Below are positions 47,973-61,742 of a stretch of DNA of 64,000 nucleotides, piece by piece. This stretch comes from Dichotomocladium elegans (lineage: Eukaryota > Mucoromycota > Mucoromycetes > Mucorales > Lichtheimiaceae). Both the position numbers and the translations under genes were made by a program. The DNA lies in contig JAIXMN010000002.1 of assembly GCA_025716815.1 (NCBI GenBank), forward strand, positions 2,294,001 through 2,358,000, read 5' to 3'. The notes under the pieces were generated by a model, which worked only from the letters and a program-made list of their open reading frames with translations, was not told the DNA's origin and made no database searches. Position 1 is the stretch's first letter. Each line of letters begins with the position of its first letter.

Positions 47973-50395
47973 CGTGTCTGCGGGTGTCTGTAATGAATGT
48001 TTTAAGAGAAAGGGTCGTAGCTTGTTTTTGACGCTGGGTTTCGATTCGCTCTTTCCCCCTCCCCATAGGCTTCGGAAGGCGGAAAGCTCAGATAAGGTGC
48101 CCGCCACCCTACCTCCTCCTCCTTCCCCCCCCCCGAGGCAACATTACGCACATCCTTCGTCTGCATATATTCTTAGGACGACGGTGCTGACGTGTGAGCT
48201 ATTAGATTGTCAATGGAAGGAACAGGTGTCTTACCATTTCATTGACGATCTGCAATCAATGTAACAAAGCTTTTAAATGCGCCAACACACGATTTCGATA
48301 ATCACCGATTGACCGGAAATGGACCCAGCTAAAAGTTGAAGCATGAAGAAGCGGATTTTACCGGTAGGACCGCTCCAATACAGTACTATAGAACACTTTT
48401 GGCGAGGCGCCGTCGTGGTATGCACAATGGTAGTTTGTTATCAATTTACTTCTGCAATCGAATCGCCAGATCTGGACGCCTTTGTGTTTATGGGGGAACG
48501 CCGTTCCCGATCACACTATACAAACTTTAGGCGTCCCAAGTGAAGAACCCGGGAGCCATTTTGTTGCAGGCAATTCAGGGGCATGTTTAATTGGAGGAGC
48601 GCAATGAATGCATGTTCGCCATGGGTCGGATGTGTTAGTGTGTGGGTGTGTGTGGGGTGGAAGCTAATGCAATAATGAACATGTCTCTCGTGAGCAATGG
48701 CGATCGAAACGCTTTGAATCTTCGCATCATCAATTTGGCCCTGTTACTTCAGGAATACTGCATCGATGTGACGATGAAGCCGGAATATATTGACTAAACA
48801 AGTGAGATGGCGTAATTAGCAGTTATGGCGCTGTCATGCGATGCAATAGCTCGTCAACGCAATCATTTGGATTACCGGAACTAGTATGTAGAGGAAGTAC
48901 AAGAATTTCCGATCATTTGTAATAATCCACCCGATCAGCATAAACAATTATCAAGCTTGTCATGGTTATCCATGCCCTTGGGGGGGAATGAAGATCCGGG
49001 TTACTACTTTTGTCAAAGTACCGTTCTTGCGTTACAAATCTATAGCACACCTGCATTTTGCCCATCCACAAGAAGTGCTTCTCAATTGGGCGTTTTTGTC
49101 GTTCTGCTGTAGAGGTAATCTTTTATGTGCTTGCTGTCCTACAATGACTGCTTTGAGGTCTCATGGGTATCAAACAACACAGGAATTCTAACCAAGGAAG
49201 GAGCCGATCCAGATAACAAGGTTCTAGATACAATAGCGTCATGTAAGATCCCGCAGATTCTTTTAAATTCTTGTCAATGATATTAACACTTGCGGCAACC
49301 ATAAGATATTCCGGTGATGGGGATCATAAATCAGTAATAGCATCCTCTTTAACTCCCTCCTGCCTCGACCCAACATATCGGATACGTCCGCTTCCGTAAC
49401 TTTTGTCTTTACGCGAATGGCAGTTTGCGCCTCTTTGTTTACCTGTGCCTCATTTTCATTGCATGTTACACTTTTGTGCTCCCGGGTCGGCTTTCTTACC
49501 AAGTGGCGAAAAAGATATAACCATGCCAAAAATAAAAGGGGGGTAGGTGGTACATTTAGCCAAGTTCTTCTTTTTCGGTGAAATCTTTCATTTTTGAAAC
49601 TATGATTGGAGGATGGGGGGGGAGGGAGTGAATGGATTGACGCATTTCGATGTATAAAAAACGGTAGACAAGGGTCGGACAAGAGTGATCTATGCTTCCG
49701 GCTGGACGTCCAGTGTGAGATATATACTATTTAGCAATATATTGAACTATGAATGTCCACGGCAATGCTTCCGATGACGAGAGTAACGGAATTACTGGAT
49801 TCGATGTTGTATGACGAAAGAAGATAAAGTCAGAACTGTGGAGAGTAACAAGAGGCGTCTTTACATTTTGACGTGTAACTACTAAAGATACACGCATTCC
49901 AATTGTAACAGAGCACATACACACACGTACATACACACACATGCCATTAATCCTATCTGTCCTCCGATACGTTTCTTATGGACAATTAGCGGCTTGCCTA
50001 TTTTCACACATGCAAGGATTCAGTTAGGGGAGCAACCGCTTCTTAAAAAAGTAACCACAGCGTGGTAGAAATTTAAGCTGCGCCTAAATATGTATTAGGT
50101 TACAAAAGATGTCATGGGTCGAAGAATAGACAATATGGTTTAAGATTGGGATACGACATCCTCAGCGCTTGGTAAAAGATAGTGTGAAAGCGGCATACAA
50201 TCCCCGACTATGGGTGGAAAACGCTTCTTCTATCGAGCATTCCGTCAGCAGCCCAGGTTCAAAGAATAGGGAAGATGGGTGGCGATAGGACTCGCCGCTT
50301 CCATGCGCGAAAGAGAGACAGGGAATAAATTTGCTCGGTTATAGGTGCCAGTGAGGGAGGTCATCGCGCATGCACGCACACCTTCTTGCCATATA

Positions 50396-50428
50396 AACAC
50401 ACACACACACACGCGCGCACACACACAG
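50396..50428 (+). repeat. CA/CG microsatellite
   Basis: Alternating CA and CG units in intergenic DNA. Confidence 0.85.
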
Positions 50429-52133
50429 ACCCACTGACAAGTTCTGCAGAATAACAGCCGCTACAACAACTATCACCAAATTCATAATACGCTTTTCCAC
50501 ACGTTGCTTGCTCTGTACTATACGAAAAAGGGACTATGTTTTCTTCAAGCCAAGCTGAGCGTTGCAGTGTGTAACATACCGGGGGTACCGGCTCTCACTC
50601 ACTCTCATCTTTCCTTGACATATTGCGGCTGTCAAATATAAACCTTGAATGAAAAAAAATTGCGGCAAGAAGCGCCCACAAAACTTAATGTCCTTAACCT
50701 CACTAAAACCAGTGCAAATCAACCAACCGATATTGTGTCCTATTGGAGAAACAACAACTACTACTACCACCGTCGTCTCCTCTGATCCTTCTTCATCGCA
50801 CCACCTACCAGCCTTGATCGTCATTCCGCTGCCACTAATCCACTCCTCTTCTGCTTCCGTCCGCAAACAATGCGAATGCCTTTTGGAGCCATTTATCTCT
50901 CAAGGAATGCCTTTTTCGGTATAGCGAATATATAAATAGGTACTCGCAAATCTTCACAATGCGAGGAACGCAACCCTTTTCCAGCGTTGTATTAGGCTTC
51001 AGGTATGTCGAAACGCGCGTGTGTGTACGCACGCTCGTGTATGTGGAAGGCGCTAACTTTAATTACGACTTTTCGGCGCTTGTTCTCTCTATGCGGGTAC
51101 TACACTGTTTCTATCTCTCTCTCTCTCTCTTTCGTTCTGCCGAGCGAATCAATAGAGGCTGATTCAGCTGAAATATATGTATAAAAAAATGAAGGAAATC
51201 CGGGCGGTGCAAGCGGATGAGGTATATCCGCATATTTGCAACCGATGCTTGCGTGTTACGCTAGCAGTTGTTAATCCTTGTAATTCCAGAAAGGAAGAAT
51301 ATTAAAAGAAAGCAAGATCGCTAGGCTCTGCCACCCAATGAGAGCAAATAACCATACCATTGCTACCCACACACCTTCTCCAGGTCTCTCTCTCTCCCCC
51401 CTCCCCGGCGGTGGGAAGCTATTTGGTCTTGTGCTTCTTTGGTGACGTGATTCAGCCATATTAATGTTACTGTTAGGAACTGTTATTGCTGTCATGGTAT
51501 GCATAATGCGCGTGACCCTGCATTGCAGTATGTTTGTGATTAATGTGTGGCAGCTCCTTCTCGCAAATACGGTACCCTTTTTTTTTTCTTAGCGACATAC
51601 CCTTGTGAATTGAGAAATGCTGTGGTTATAGATGGGTGCAAATGAGATCGGCATGGATCCATAAACCAGAGAAAACTCTGCAGAGCCAATTTCGTCTAAT
51701 GACGATCTAGCGGAAATATAAAAACGGGGCATATGGTTTATTTACATTGGCGTTATTCACAATGACTTTAGGGTATGCACCGTGATAGGAGCGTTTGAAG
51801 TTTAAGATGGGTGATAAACTTTGAGGGAGCGTGGAAGAAAAGATGGCAAAGAGAACGTAGCACAATCGGAAGCAACCCGAAAAAAAAAATATTGGGGGAG
51901 GGTGGGAGGTGGGATATGGTCGAGCTTAATCCCTTGAATGCAGCCTTCAATGATCTCAGGGCGAGCATGCATTCAAAGTAACACCAGCAATTGATTCCTC
52001 TTCAGTCGGATTATCCCGTCAGGTTCATATTGTCACCGGTAATCGAATGAATACATGTTTGGATTAGTCCGCTTTGGGACAGTACTGTTTACCCTAGGGG
52101 TTTACGGGAAGAAGATCCGACGCTTGGCAGGCA

Positions 52134-52141
52134 ATATAAAA
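52134..52141 (+). promoter_or_regulatory. TATA-like box of the gene at 52237
   Basis: ATATAAAA about 100 nt before the start, followed by a C/T-rich tract (about 52170-52225), the usual fungal initiator setting. Confidence 0.55.
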
Positions 52142-52236
52142 AGAGAAAGCCACATTCTAATGGTCTGACAGCCAGGTCTTTCTCCTTCTCTTTCGCTTAC
52201 TCCCTATTTCCTACCCTTCATCCCCCTTGCCATAGC

Positions 52237-53274
52237 ATGGCTCTTGACTTCTTATCCAGCGACGTCATCTTCCCTTCCGACTCGAGTGAACCTAAGCTCG
52301 CTCCGGGGGCGGTCTCAAAGCTTCCTGAACCTGTCGATTGGGCCTTTCATGATCTTTACAGCACCGCTCACGAAAAGGCATCCATGCCACTTCATACTTT
52401 GACGGACTATGCCCATCTATACCCCCTCCAGGATGACGACGATGACAGCAATGATAGGAATGAAGATGAGCTAGCAGCATTCAGCAACAGCTGCTCACAG
52501 AACAAGTCGGATCAGAGTTTATTCCTTATGCGGCCTCCACATCATCGATCGTCGCCATCCTCTACACCACCACCCATCGACCCGCAAAAGCATATGCGTG
52601 CTGTCCTCTGTGGCGCCTTGAAGGCAGTCAACAACTCTATGCAGGACAACCACCTTACTCGGCTTGACAAATACAAGCCGTCCTACAGCAGTACCGATCA
52701 AACTTTCCGATGGGAAGATGAGCTTCTTCTCGGCTGGGCAGGCAATGCCATGCATGATCTACATTTCCCTGGCGACTATTATGACGAACAAAGCAGGACG
52801 GCGTCGACGATTTTGGCGACGGGCTCGCCCGTCCTAGAAGACGATGACGATCGCTCTGAGCCTTCTTCGCCACTACCACGGTCTTCGTTCGAGTCCTCCT
52901 CGACACGTTCTGTCGCTGATTTTGAAAACCATCTGTTCATCCCCTCGCCACCGCCTCCTTCAGAGCCGTTCCGGTACATTCTTCCTCCATCCGCCGCGGC
53001 CGTGCCTCCGCTGCAGCCACCGCGATCGGCGACTGCTCGTAATAACGGCGGCGGCGGCGGCAACGACATCGGAGCTCCCCAGCCGAGCGCAACTGGTGCC
53101 TTCGCCTCAACAAATGAAGGAAAGCCAGCGATTGCCAAGTCAAAGATATGGCAAGGGCTTGTACGCAGGCTTAAGAAGAACCTTGCTCTATCAAAGTCAA
53201 AGGAGACCCAGCAGGACCATGACCGTGGCGGACCGCAGCGACTTAAGCGCTTCTTCAAGTCGCGTCAGAACTGA
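52237..53274 (+). CDS. Disordered orphan protein with basic C-terminus
   Basis: Single exon, 345 residues. ATG preceded by a TATA-like box and a pyrimidine tract. Parts that look ordered: PVDWAFHDLYSTAHEKASMP (residues about 31-50), HMRAVLCGALKAVNNSMQDN, and WEDELLLGWAGNAMHDLHFP. The rest is Ser/Pro/Asp/Gly-rich (poly-Asp at 66-70, Pro runs, GGGGG). The end is strongly basic and amphipathic: KSKIWQGLVRRLKKNLALSK and RLKRFFKSRQN. No domain recognised; no membrane segment. The basic tail could bind membrane phosphoinositides or nucleic acid; inference only. Confidence 0.65.
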   Translation: MALDFLSSDVIFPSDSSEPKLAPGAVSKLPEPVDWAFHDLYSTAHEKASMPLHTLTDYAHLYPLQDDDDDSNDRNEDELAAFSNSCSQNKSDQSLFLMRPPHHRSSPSSTPPPIDPQKHMRAVLCGALKAVNNSMQDNHLTRLDKYKPSYSSTDQTFRWEDELLLGWAGNAMHDLHFPGDYYDEQSRTASTILATGSPVLEDDDDRSEPSSPLPRSSFESSSTRSVADFENHLFIPSPPPPSEPFRYILPPSAAAVPPLQPPRSATARNNGGGGGNDIGAPQPSATGAFASTNEGKPAIAKSKIWQGLVRRLKKNLALSKSKETQQDHDRGGPQRLKRFFKSRQN

Positions 53275-54125
53275 ATCCATCATCGCCTCCCCGCCGCCCT
53301 CCAATAATCATCCCTCCCATTTGTCGCTGGTCGCTTTTTTTTTATTCTTCTCGTTATTATCTACTCTCTACTTGCTTATACATATCCTTATCATTTTGTT
53401 TTCCCCAACCCCCTCTATTATATATTTATCTTCGCTCTGTAATTGTATATACAACCAACATCACTTGCTCCTCACCCCATCTTAACTCACCTGAGGATCG
53501 GCTCGTCTTTTTCTTAATATCATCGCATCCTCCCGCTCCGGTCTTCATCTCCCACACCACCCCTGCGCAAATTTCTTTTTTCTCTCGTCGAGCTTTTGGC
53601 AATCACAGACCATACAAAAAAGGCCTGCCTTTTGTTACAATAAACATAAGAAAAAAATCCTAAAGGACCAAAAGTGCAATAATATAGATATAACCCTTTA
53701 TTCCCTGTCTCTCTCTCACACACACACTTTGGAGAGCCGATGGCTCCGGCGGTGGAGGGATGCCACGCACACAAGTTCATCATTCTCTTAGGTCCAGAAA
53801 CCGCAACGGACAAGACGTGATGCGAGCTGCATTGGGCTCCTGTCCGTTCGATATACTGTAGACAAGAAGGAGGTGCATACCATGCGCGGCGATGGCTGGA
53901 TTGAATTCAAAGAAAACAACATTAAAAGCAGACTGAACCAATGGGAGCATGGATTAACAGTGACCCTAGAAAGTGTAGGCCTTGAAATACCAGTTTAAAT
54001 ACTCAAGAAAGAAAGAAAGAAAAAAAAGCGCATTGACCCATATAAGAAATACAAAGGAATCGGATGATATCGTGGCATTGGAGGTAAATAGTAATCGGAA
54101 AGATGAGGCGAGGAACAGAGAGACA
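53275..54125. other. Convergent 3' spacer
   Basis: T/C-rich 3' region of the orphan gene and the 3' end of the PKA gene. No feature supported. Confidence 0.4.
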
Positions 54126-56042
<1,917 letters not shown>

Positions 56043-57296
56043 GTTGAACGCAAGGCTCTTCTCTTTCTAATGGCTGAGGGTTAGTACCTACGGACCTCGG
56101 GCAAAGCGAGAGACGTCCGTTTCCGGTTGACGAGAAAAAAGGGTAGAAAAGAAGGTGGAAACCGAGAACTTCCCGGGTTATATAGAAAAAAGAAAGGTTA
56201 CCTGTCAACCAAGTAGGGCACCTATCTGAGCAAGTGAACGAGCCGTTAACGTCTCGTAAAGTTGACCAAAAGAATAAAAGGGGAGAGAAAAGAGAGCGAG
56301 GGCAACGGAAGGAGTTGGAGGAGTAACAGGTGAAGGAAATACACGCACGTACACACAACAAAAGTAAACCCCTATGCGAGTGAGTAAGTGTATGTGTGTG
56401 TGAGAGTCCGAATGAGATATAAGCAGTCGGAGAGAGGGAGAGAGAGAGAGAGAGAGAGTATAAGTCTCGCCTATCAATGCCTGAGGCTGAAATGCACTTG
56501 CTTTCGTGCGACTCAGACCCCCCAGGAAAAGCATGTCGATGTGTCACGAAGACTTATTTTTGCTTAGATTCGACGCAGAATAAAAATACAGCAGTATTAT
56601 GCACTGTCTTCGTCCATCAGCGTTCCTTGTTTACTAATGCAAATCATAGTACCTTCTGTATCCACGCATAATATAATGCAAATCCTTTCTCATGGATTAA
56701 TTAGCCTTACTCGATCTTATTCGATATTCATCACCATATCATTCGCAAGCATTCTGGTGCGTGCTGGGGGCGGGCCAGCAAGCCAGCTAGTCAGCCAGCG
56801 GACGTGTAAATACCTGTCTTCTGCCGTTTGCCCTCGTACTAACTTTGGAAGACACCACGCGCGTAGGTTACATTTGCAGCAACTTGTGCACGTCGAATCA
56901 AGAGAGGCGGAGCTAATACTACGTCCTTACGACTTCACATCTTCCATACCTCAAACACGTGCCGTCCGCCTTACCACCCCCCCCCCGGCATCTTGCGAAC
57001 AGATAGTGTATAGCGCTGTCGTCAGCAAGAGATGGGAAGGGGAGCTTTGATACCCACGCCAAGCTGCTGTTGCCTGCTTAGCACATGCATGCTGTTGGCC
57101 TGAACCGCGAGGCTTGGATAATATTTACATACTCTATTGGTCATCATTATCCCATTGTTTTCATCAAGTAAAATCCTGTTCAAGAGGAAGACAGCGAGGG
57201 TTGCTTGGGCGAAAATTACAAGTCTACACACATTATAAAATCACACCTTTTCCCTCTCGTTCGCAGCAACACATAACGATTCCTCCTCCCGCGCTC
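56043..57296. promoter_or_regulatory. Divergent promoter region of PKA and NmrA-like genes
   Basis: About 1.25 kb between outward-facing starts, with a GA microsatellite near 56430-56459. No gene seen. Confidence 0.45.
56430..56459 (+). repeat. GA microsatellite
   Basis: About 14 GA units between the PKA and NmrA-like genes, possibly in the PKA 5' UTR or promoter. Confidence 0.9.
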
Positions 57297-58398
57297 ATGT
57301 CTTCTCTGCCTTTTCAAACATGTGCCATAACCGGCCTTGACGGCGTCTTGGGCTATGCTCAGTCGTTCCACTTTCTAACGAGACTTCATGAAGAGTTCGG
57401 CGACAACAAGTTTGAGGTGCGTCTCTTGTGTCGAACGAGATCCGGTCTTGATGAACTCGAAAAGATGGGAGGCCGGGTTATCCAGACCGACTATCGAAAC
57501 AAGAAAGAGCTGGTTGAGCATCTTTCTGGTGTTGATTACGTTCTCTTTGTCCCAGAGATGACAGAGACCATGCTCATTGATGGAATATCTGTTATCGAGG
57601 CCGCGAAGAGGGCATCCGTGAAATATATTGCCATGTATTCAAGGTAAGCAATGAGCGCAACAGCGTGAAGATGTCCGGTCCATCGACTTTATCTGATTCG
57701 CCCTTGTCCTCTTTAGTTTGGGAGTCCATGGAATCCTCCAGACAGAGAGGCCGATGGATCTGGACTCGTTCAGGTCGCTGTACTGCCTTGAATCGGTGAT
57801 GGCTAAGCAGTTTGGCGATGACCAACGATGTGTTTTCCGCATTCCGTTTATCGCTCAAATGTTCTATCTTCTGATGGTTTGGGTGGAAGAGGAAAACAAG
57901 CTCTATATGCCGATGAGTCCCGGCCGCCGATTTGCTGTGGTCGACATGGAGGATGTACTTCGGGCCGTCTTCAACCTTTCCGTCTGTGTGCCTGGCCGAC
58001 CAGAAGACAACCGGACTCTCTTTGAGTTTACTCCCTCCCAGAGATGCATGACACCCGACGAAATGGCTACTGCAATGACGCACGGGCTTGGTCGGACCCA
58101 GGAAATCTCTTATCAGACCATTGACTCGCGCCGCCTTCGCAAGGACCTTCAAGAAATCCGAAAGCGAAAGCAGTTCAACGAGCACCTTCCCTCTCGAGAA
58201 CTCTTTGCACACCCGCTCGGTGTGTATCTGACCAATGATATGATTGATCACCTGCTCGATCTCTGGGAGTTGGCTGAGGAAGGCCATCTTGACCGTGTTA
58301 CGAACGACTTGCAAATGGCCTTGGGCAAAGACCACCCTCCTAAAGAGCTCGAGGAATTTTTCAAGGCCAATCGTGGAAACTTTGAGCACTTTAAATAA
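57297..58398 (+). CDS. NmrA-like NAD(P)-binding protein
   Basis: Two exons (57297-57643, 57717-58398), about 340 residues. Atypical short-chain dehydrogenase: AITGLDGVLGYAQSFHFLTR is a degenerate G-x-x-G-x-x-G dinucleotide loop; VRLLCRTRSGLDELEKMGGR and VIQTDY follow the NmrA pattern, then VDYVLFVPEM, VIEAAKRASVKYIAMYSS and a specific half with LESVMAKQFGDDQRCVFRIP, AVVDMEDVLRAVFNL. No Tyr-x-x-x-Lys catalytic pair is obvious, so it is probably a redox-sensing regulator or binding protein. The intron is GT-AG. Start selected for the N-terminal beta strand. Confidence 0.8.
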
Positions 58399-58694
58399 CT
58401 TTTTTTTTCTTTGATCCTCCTTTTTCATCATAGTGGTATGGTCCTGAATATCTACTTTATTTTCCCACCAATATCCATATCATTTTGCCTAGGAAGTGTG
58501 CTTTGTTCTATTGGCTTGTATCCAAGAGAGGTGAGAGAGAAATCTTTGCCTCGTTTGATTGGGCCGTAGGGTGGTTTCCGTGAAGGCGCACGCACCTGAT
58601 TGGGCCGTGCAGTGTCTTTGTATCCCTCTTTTTTTTTTTTTACCTGCCCAGCTTTTCCCTTTAAATCACACACACATATCGCACACAATACAGA

Positions 58695-59345
58695 ATGGAC
58701 TTTCAAAATCGTGTTGGCAGCAAGATTCGTAGCGGTGGTGTTGCGGGATGGTCAGAATCCAATGTGGATCGACGTGAGCGACTACGAAAATTAGCATTGG
58801 AGACGATCGACATTAGCAAAGATCCGTATTTCATGAAGAATCACCTCGGTTCGTACGAATGCAAGCTATGTCTGACACTCCACACGACCGAAGGCTCGTA
58901 TCTTGCGCACACGCAAGGCAAAAAGCATCAAACCAATCTCGCACGCCGTGCTGCGCGCGAAGCCAAAGAAACAGCAGCTATTCAACCGCCCGTCGGACCA
59001 GCGAAGCCGCAGATGCAGAGACGCAATGTGATCAAGATTGGCCGGCCCGGCTATCGCATTACAAAAGTACGCGATCCTGTTACCCGGCAGCACGGTCTGC
59101 TCTTCCAGATTCAATACCCACAAATCGCAGCTGATGTGCTTCCGCGGCATCGCTTCATGTCCGCCTATGAACAAAAAATCGAGGCGCCTAACAAGGATTA
59201 TCAATATCTACTTGTGGCAGCCGAACCTTATGAGACCGTTGCGTTCAAGGTTCAGAGCAAGGAAATCGATCGGGCACCGGGCAAGTTCTGGACCCACTGG
59301 GACCAGGATTCGAAGCAATTTTCGTTGCAGTTTTTCTTTGTGTGA
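58695..59345 (+). CDS. PRP11: Splicing factor 3A subunit 2
   Basis: Single exon, 216 residues. Component of the U2 snRNP SF3a complex needed for prespliceosome assembly. The N-terminus MDFQNRVGSKIRSGGVAGWS is near-invariant. A matrin-type zinc finger follows: YECKLCLTLHTTEGSYLAHT with the H-x5-H pair in QGKKH. Then RPGYRITKVRDPVTRQHGLL, LLFQIQYPQIAADVLPRHRF, YQYLLVAAEPYETVAFKV and FWTHWDQDSKQFSLQFFF. It lacks the Pro-rich tail of animals, as in other fungi. As a U2 factor it belongs to the machinery that would process the GC-AG introns, though 5' splice-site choice is by U1 and U6. Confidence 0.95.
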   Translation: MDFQNRVGSKIRSGGVAGWSESNVDRRERLRKLALETIDISKDPYFMKNHLGSYECKLCLTLHTTEGSYLAHTQGKKHQTNLARRAAREAKETAAIQPPVGPAKPQMQRRNVIKIGRPGYRITKVRDPVTRQHGLLFQIQYPQIAADVLPRHRFMSAYEQKIEAPNKDYQYLLVAAEPYETVAFKVQSKEIDRAPGKFWTHWDQDSKQFSLQFFFV

Positions 59346-59577
59346 TCGACGTCGCTGGATGAATAAACAGGATGGAAAGAGTGGGTTGATGAGAAAAATC
59401 CATGAACAAATAATGAAGAATATTTATTATTGAGTCTCGGCCTGGGGAGAGAGATAGATAGGGCTAAAGGTGGGGGTGGCAACGGCGGCAGCGGCATCGG
59501 CGCAAGACAAAAGAAAATGTTAGACTCACGCAGTGAGAGAAATTACATAAGGGAGATTATTATAGGATAATGATGTT

Positions 59578-61742
59578 TTAAGCAGCACTCTTCTCGACAT
59601 CGTCGTCATCTGTCTTATCAGCCTGTTTCTTGCCATAAGTCCTGATCTCGTCGATCGAGCGACCAATGGCATCGTCCTGGATATCGGTTTTGTCTTGCCC
59701 GCGGTGGCAGATATAGAGCAAGATGGAGCAGATGAACGCGGCAACGCCGATACCGGTGTACATCCAGGGCAACGTTGGATCTTTGGCCACAGGTACCAAG
59801 GCAAAGCCGATAAGGGATGCAATACAGTTCATGAACAAAAAGATGGACATGACGACTGACTTCATCGACTGAGGAGCCTTCTTGTAGGCATACTCAAGAC
59901 CTGTAATGGATGCGAAGATCTCGGACATCGCAATGAAGATGTATGCCGGGATCTGATAAGCGGCCGAAATCCAGTTGCGGCCTTCGTTGGTTCCGGGATA
60001 TTTGTAGAAGGGAGGCGTCTCATAAATCTTGACTTGAATGCCTGCAGAATAGGCCCTTTTGGTAAAAAAAAAAAAAAAAAAGAGTTTGGTATTTTTTGTC
60101 CAAGCCGGCGGAAAAAAGGGAGGGGGCTCCCGTTCTGAGATATGAGGTGTTCTACTTACATGGCAAGACCACCGAAGAAGAAACCCAGGGCAATACGCGT
60201 GATAGGGCGCATGGGGTAGCCAAAGCGGCGCAGGAGGGGATAGATAATTCGGTCCATGACCGGGATAAAGCAGATCACGAAGAAGGGATCAATGTTGTTG
60301 ATAATGTCATTAGGAATGTTTCCGGTAAGCATCTATGGAATCAAACAATCCGTGGTTTGTGTGTGAGTAGTCAGGCACGCATGCAGGCAATCATCCGACT
60401 AGTTTCCCCCCCCCCCCACGCGCGCGCGCACTCACACACCCTCTCCACTTACAGTAGCAGCTTGCGAGATCAAATTGTTTGTCATCTGGACATAGCAGAG
60501 CCAGAAGATGGGGTACCAGCAAAAGACAATGCAGGCCCTGAGACAGCGTCGGAGCTCATCAACAAAGGTATCGTCCCAAGTCGCGCCAGCAGCCCATTTA
60601 GGATGGGTTTGGGCCAACTGGGATGGTTTGACCGCATCAAGCTTGTCGAGCCCAGAGAAGGGGCCATTGATCTCGGCGTTGTAGTAGATGCATTTTATGG
60701 CCTCAAGGACAACAGAACCGCGAGGAGGTACTTCGACGTACTTCTTTCGTCCAAGGATAACAATAGCAAGACAGGGAATAAACATACAAGTTGGAAGAAG
60801 GTAAGCGGCCCAGAAGCCGATGTTCTTCTCCATCGTGGTAGTGGCAATAGCAGACATGCCACCGATGTTGATACTCCAGTAGAAGGTGCTGAAGATACGT
60901 TGGTACGTGGCCTGGGGAGTCACCAGGACGCGTTCACCGTTCTTCAGGGTGCGGACAAAAGGCGTCTTGTTCTGATACTGTTCGGCAACAAGTGTACTCA
61001 CGTTGGCCTTGATACCACCTGTGCCGAGACCGATGATGAGGATCGACACGACGAAACCAGGGAGTGCGGCAGTCTCAAGCGAGGACGGGGCAGAGGTAGC
61101 GGTGATGATGATAAGGCCAAGCATGTAGATAGTACCGAACAGAAGAATAGCTCGGTACTTGCCGAGGTATTGATCAGCGACAATACCACCAATAATCTAC
61201 AGTATCTCTGACATGAGTATCTTGCTGAAGGTTACGAAGCCATACTACATACCGGCGTGACATAGCACCAAAACCTAGAAAGAAAGAAAGAGAGAGAGAG
61301 AAAGAAAGATATTCAGTCAGCAAGTTTCTCTTGGGCCAAAGCAATAATTCAACTCACTGGAAGAAGGTAGTCAGAGCAGTAGCCGTCTGCTGGCCACGGC
61401 CCATGGCACCAGGCTGATCAGCAGGGTCTGGTAGAAGGAGTGTTCCTCAAGTTAATCGATCGATGTAGATAACAGGATATGATCAGAAAAAAGCTTACAG
61501 GACTCAGGAGCAGGGAATTGAATATAGTTCTGGAATGGTCCGATAAGACCATAGTAGGTGAAACGCTCACAGAATTCGACCAACACGACAAAGTAAGCTG
61601 CAATAGGGATACTATCTGGCACCTCGCGAAGAGTCTTATAGTCTTCCTCTGTGGGCTCCTCGCGTTGGTCGGCGTGATGCTGTTCGAGCTCAGTAGCTTC
61701 GGTGCTTTGGATGACCTCCTTCTCTGCCTTTTCCGAAGACAT
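59578..61742 (-). CDS. PTR2: POT-family proton-coupled peptide transporter
   Basis: About six exons. Proton-driven import of di- and tripeptides at the plasma membrane; about 12 membrane segments. N-terminal tail acidic (EKAEKEVIQSTEATELEQHH), a common regulatory region for ubiquitination. Family signatures: FVVLVEFCERFTYYGLIGPF (the E-R-F-x-Y-Y/Y-G block), GGIVADQYLGKYRAILLFGT, GLGTGGIKANVSTLVAEQYQ, TYQRIFSTFYWSINIGG, IVFCWYPIFWLCYVQMTNNL, PVMDRIIYPLLRRFG and SEIFASITGLEYAYKKAPQSM. One exon (61253-61274) is only 22 nt, encoding FWCYVTP. All introns GT-AG. TATA-like TATATAAATT lies about 80 nt upstream. Converges on PRP11. Confidence 0.93.

Larger units (their letters stand above)
47973..52236. 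other. Gene-poor stretch with a possible retroelement trace
   Basis: About 4.3 kb without an assignable gene. At 48681-48798 a short plus-strand frame reads RNALNLRIINLALLLQEYCI followed by DVTMKPEYID, recalling the end of Ty3/gypsy RNase H ('W..LLQEY...V...PG/E'). Later frames (48988-49191) are protein-like but unassigned. A CA/CG microsatellite is at 50396-50428. At 50927-50938 a TATATAAATA string precedes an ATG (50959) and a possible exon with a GT donor, but no second exon could be joined. Confidence 0.35.

Noticed and set aside
49263..49682. 139-codon minus-strand frame with a helical C-terminal half
   Set aside because: Parts look protein-like but there is no family, splice partner or convincing promoter; left unannotated.
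57592..58431. 279-codon minus-strand frame opposite the NmrA-like gene
   Set aside because: Complement of a GC-rich coding exon; no domain and no promoter.
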